Positions 63,797 to 64,000 of a stretch of DNA of 64,000 bases are shown one piece after another. How positions within the stretch are numbered: the stretch's first letter is position 1; every line of letters begins with the position of its first letter. The DNA is from CBDUEF01 sp018063485. Its GTDB lineage: Bacteria; Pseudomonadota; Alphaproteobacteria; Rhodobacterales; Rhodobacteraceae. The position numbers and the translations under genes are program-made. The notes beneath the pieces are model-generated. The model searched no databases. It was not told the DNA's origin and saw only the letters and a program-made list of their open reading frames with translations. The stretch is taken from the NCBI GenBank assembly GCA_037045435.1, contig JBAOID010000003.1:310001-374000 (forward strand). The letters are read 5' to 3'.

Positions 63797-63825
63797 AAAG
63801 GCCCGAGCCGGAGGTTCGGGCCTTT
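63797..63825 (+). terminator. Terminator after phaB
   Basis: AAAGGCCCGA (63797-63806) pairs with TCGGGCCTTT (63816-63825), loop of nine bases. It lies 21 bp after the phaB stop codon. T run at the 3' end is short (TTTATG). Confidence 0.82.
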
Positions 63826-64000
63826 ATGCAGAGTTTGACTGGCCTTGCTTGCGCTGTGGTCAGGGCGAGACTCCCACTCCGCTGAAACAGGGTGGTGGAA
63901 TACGAAACACAACTCAAAGCGAAAAGGTTTGCCAATTTGCCAGCGAAAATCCAGCCCATCCTGACCAGCCAAGCGGCGCATCCCCTGAATCCTCTGACCA
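63826..64000. other. Window end without a supported gene
   Basis: The last 175 bp hold no convincing gene. A minus-strand frame (stop at 63781) covers the terminator and the region up to 64000 and is open to the window edge, but its residues resemble no family and it overlaps the phaB terminator. It could be the 3' end of something outside the window. Confidence 0.5.

Noticed and set aside
63781..63981. Short minus-strand frame at the right edge
   Set aside because: Covers the phaB terminator and resembles no known protein.
1..64000. tRNA, rRNA or CRISPR array
   Set aside because: I looked for T-loop GGTTCRANYCC patterns outside genes and for regularly spaced repeats and found none that fit; GTTCGA matches lie in coding sequence or lack cloverleaf pairing.

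Overview
This 64 kb window looks like chromosomal DNA of a member of the Rhodobacteraceae (Alphaproteobacteria). The evidence is family-level: an L-malyl-CoA/beta-methylmalyl-CoA lyase almost identical in pattern to Rhodobacter Mcl1, a phaA-phaB pair, DUF1523 and DUF6638 proteins, the argH / small lipoprotein / lysA / DUF4175 order, moderately high GC and many ATGA, GTGA, TTGA and TGATG gene overlaps. I saw no plasmid or phage backbone, CRISPR array, rRNA or tRNA.

Layout. 0-3.7 kb: the end of a DUF4424 protein, an MttB-type methyltransferase and an MFS transporter. 3.9-16.9 kb: a sugar island. It holds a GH13 alpha-glucosidase, a minus-strand operon (binding protein, two permeases, GH36 alpha-galactosidase, DgoK, DgoA, SMP-30-type lactonase, GH42 beta-galactosidase), and a divergent IclR regulator with the ABC ATPase. 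Together these would import galactosides, hydrolyse them and route galactose through the De Ley-Doudoroff pathway. The dehydrogenase and dehydratase of that pathway are not in the window. 17-26.9 kb: cspA, efp divergent from epmA, pgsA-moaD-moaE, a P1 peptidase, a REP-associated transposase-like protein, a GST, an L,D-transpeptidase, a cupin and panBC.

27.1-34.1 kb: a tight plus-strand operon of mostly uncharacterised proteins: a coiled-coil protein, an unknown protein, a AAA+ ATPase, DUF6638, a small membrane protein and DUF1523. A DUF559 endonuclease gene preceded by a large G/C-rich inverted repeat sits in the middle of it. This is the best candidate here for an undescribed system. 34.1-49.8 kb: a GMC oxidoreductase, pheT, rpe, pheS, a lipase, rplT-rpmI, pyk, an N-formylglutamate amidohydrolase, a D-amino-acid aminotransferase with a dipeptide epimerase (murein-peptide recycling), mcl1 and accA. 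50-64 kb: ftsEX-plsC-tfoX, a zinc-ribbon protein, argH-lipoprotein-lysA-DUF4175, a TlpA-like thioredoxin, tag, a degenerate EAL protein and phaA-phaB.

Data quality. At least eight loci are broken by small indels, most of them single-base insertions. They include the essential genes pheT and accA and the short cspA, and each can be restored by one or a few small corrections. The simplest reading is uncorrected sequencing or assembly error. The densest patch (about 7.5-8.7 kb, lactonase and dgoA) could also be real decay.
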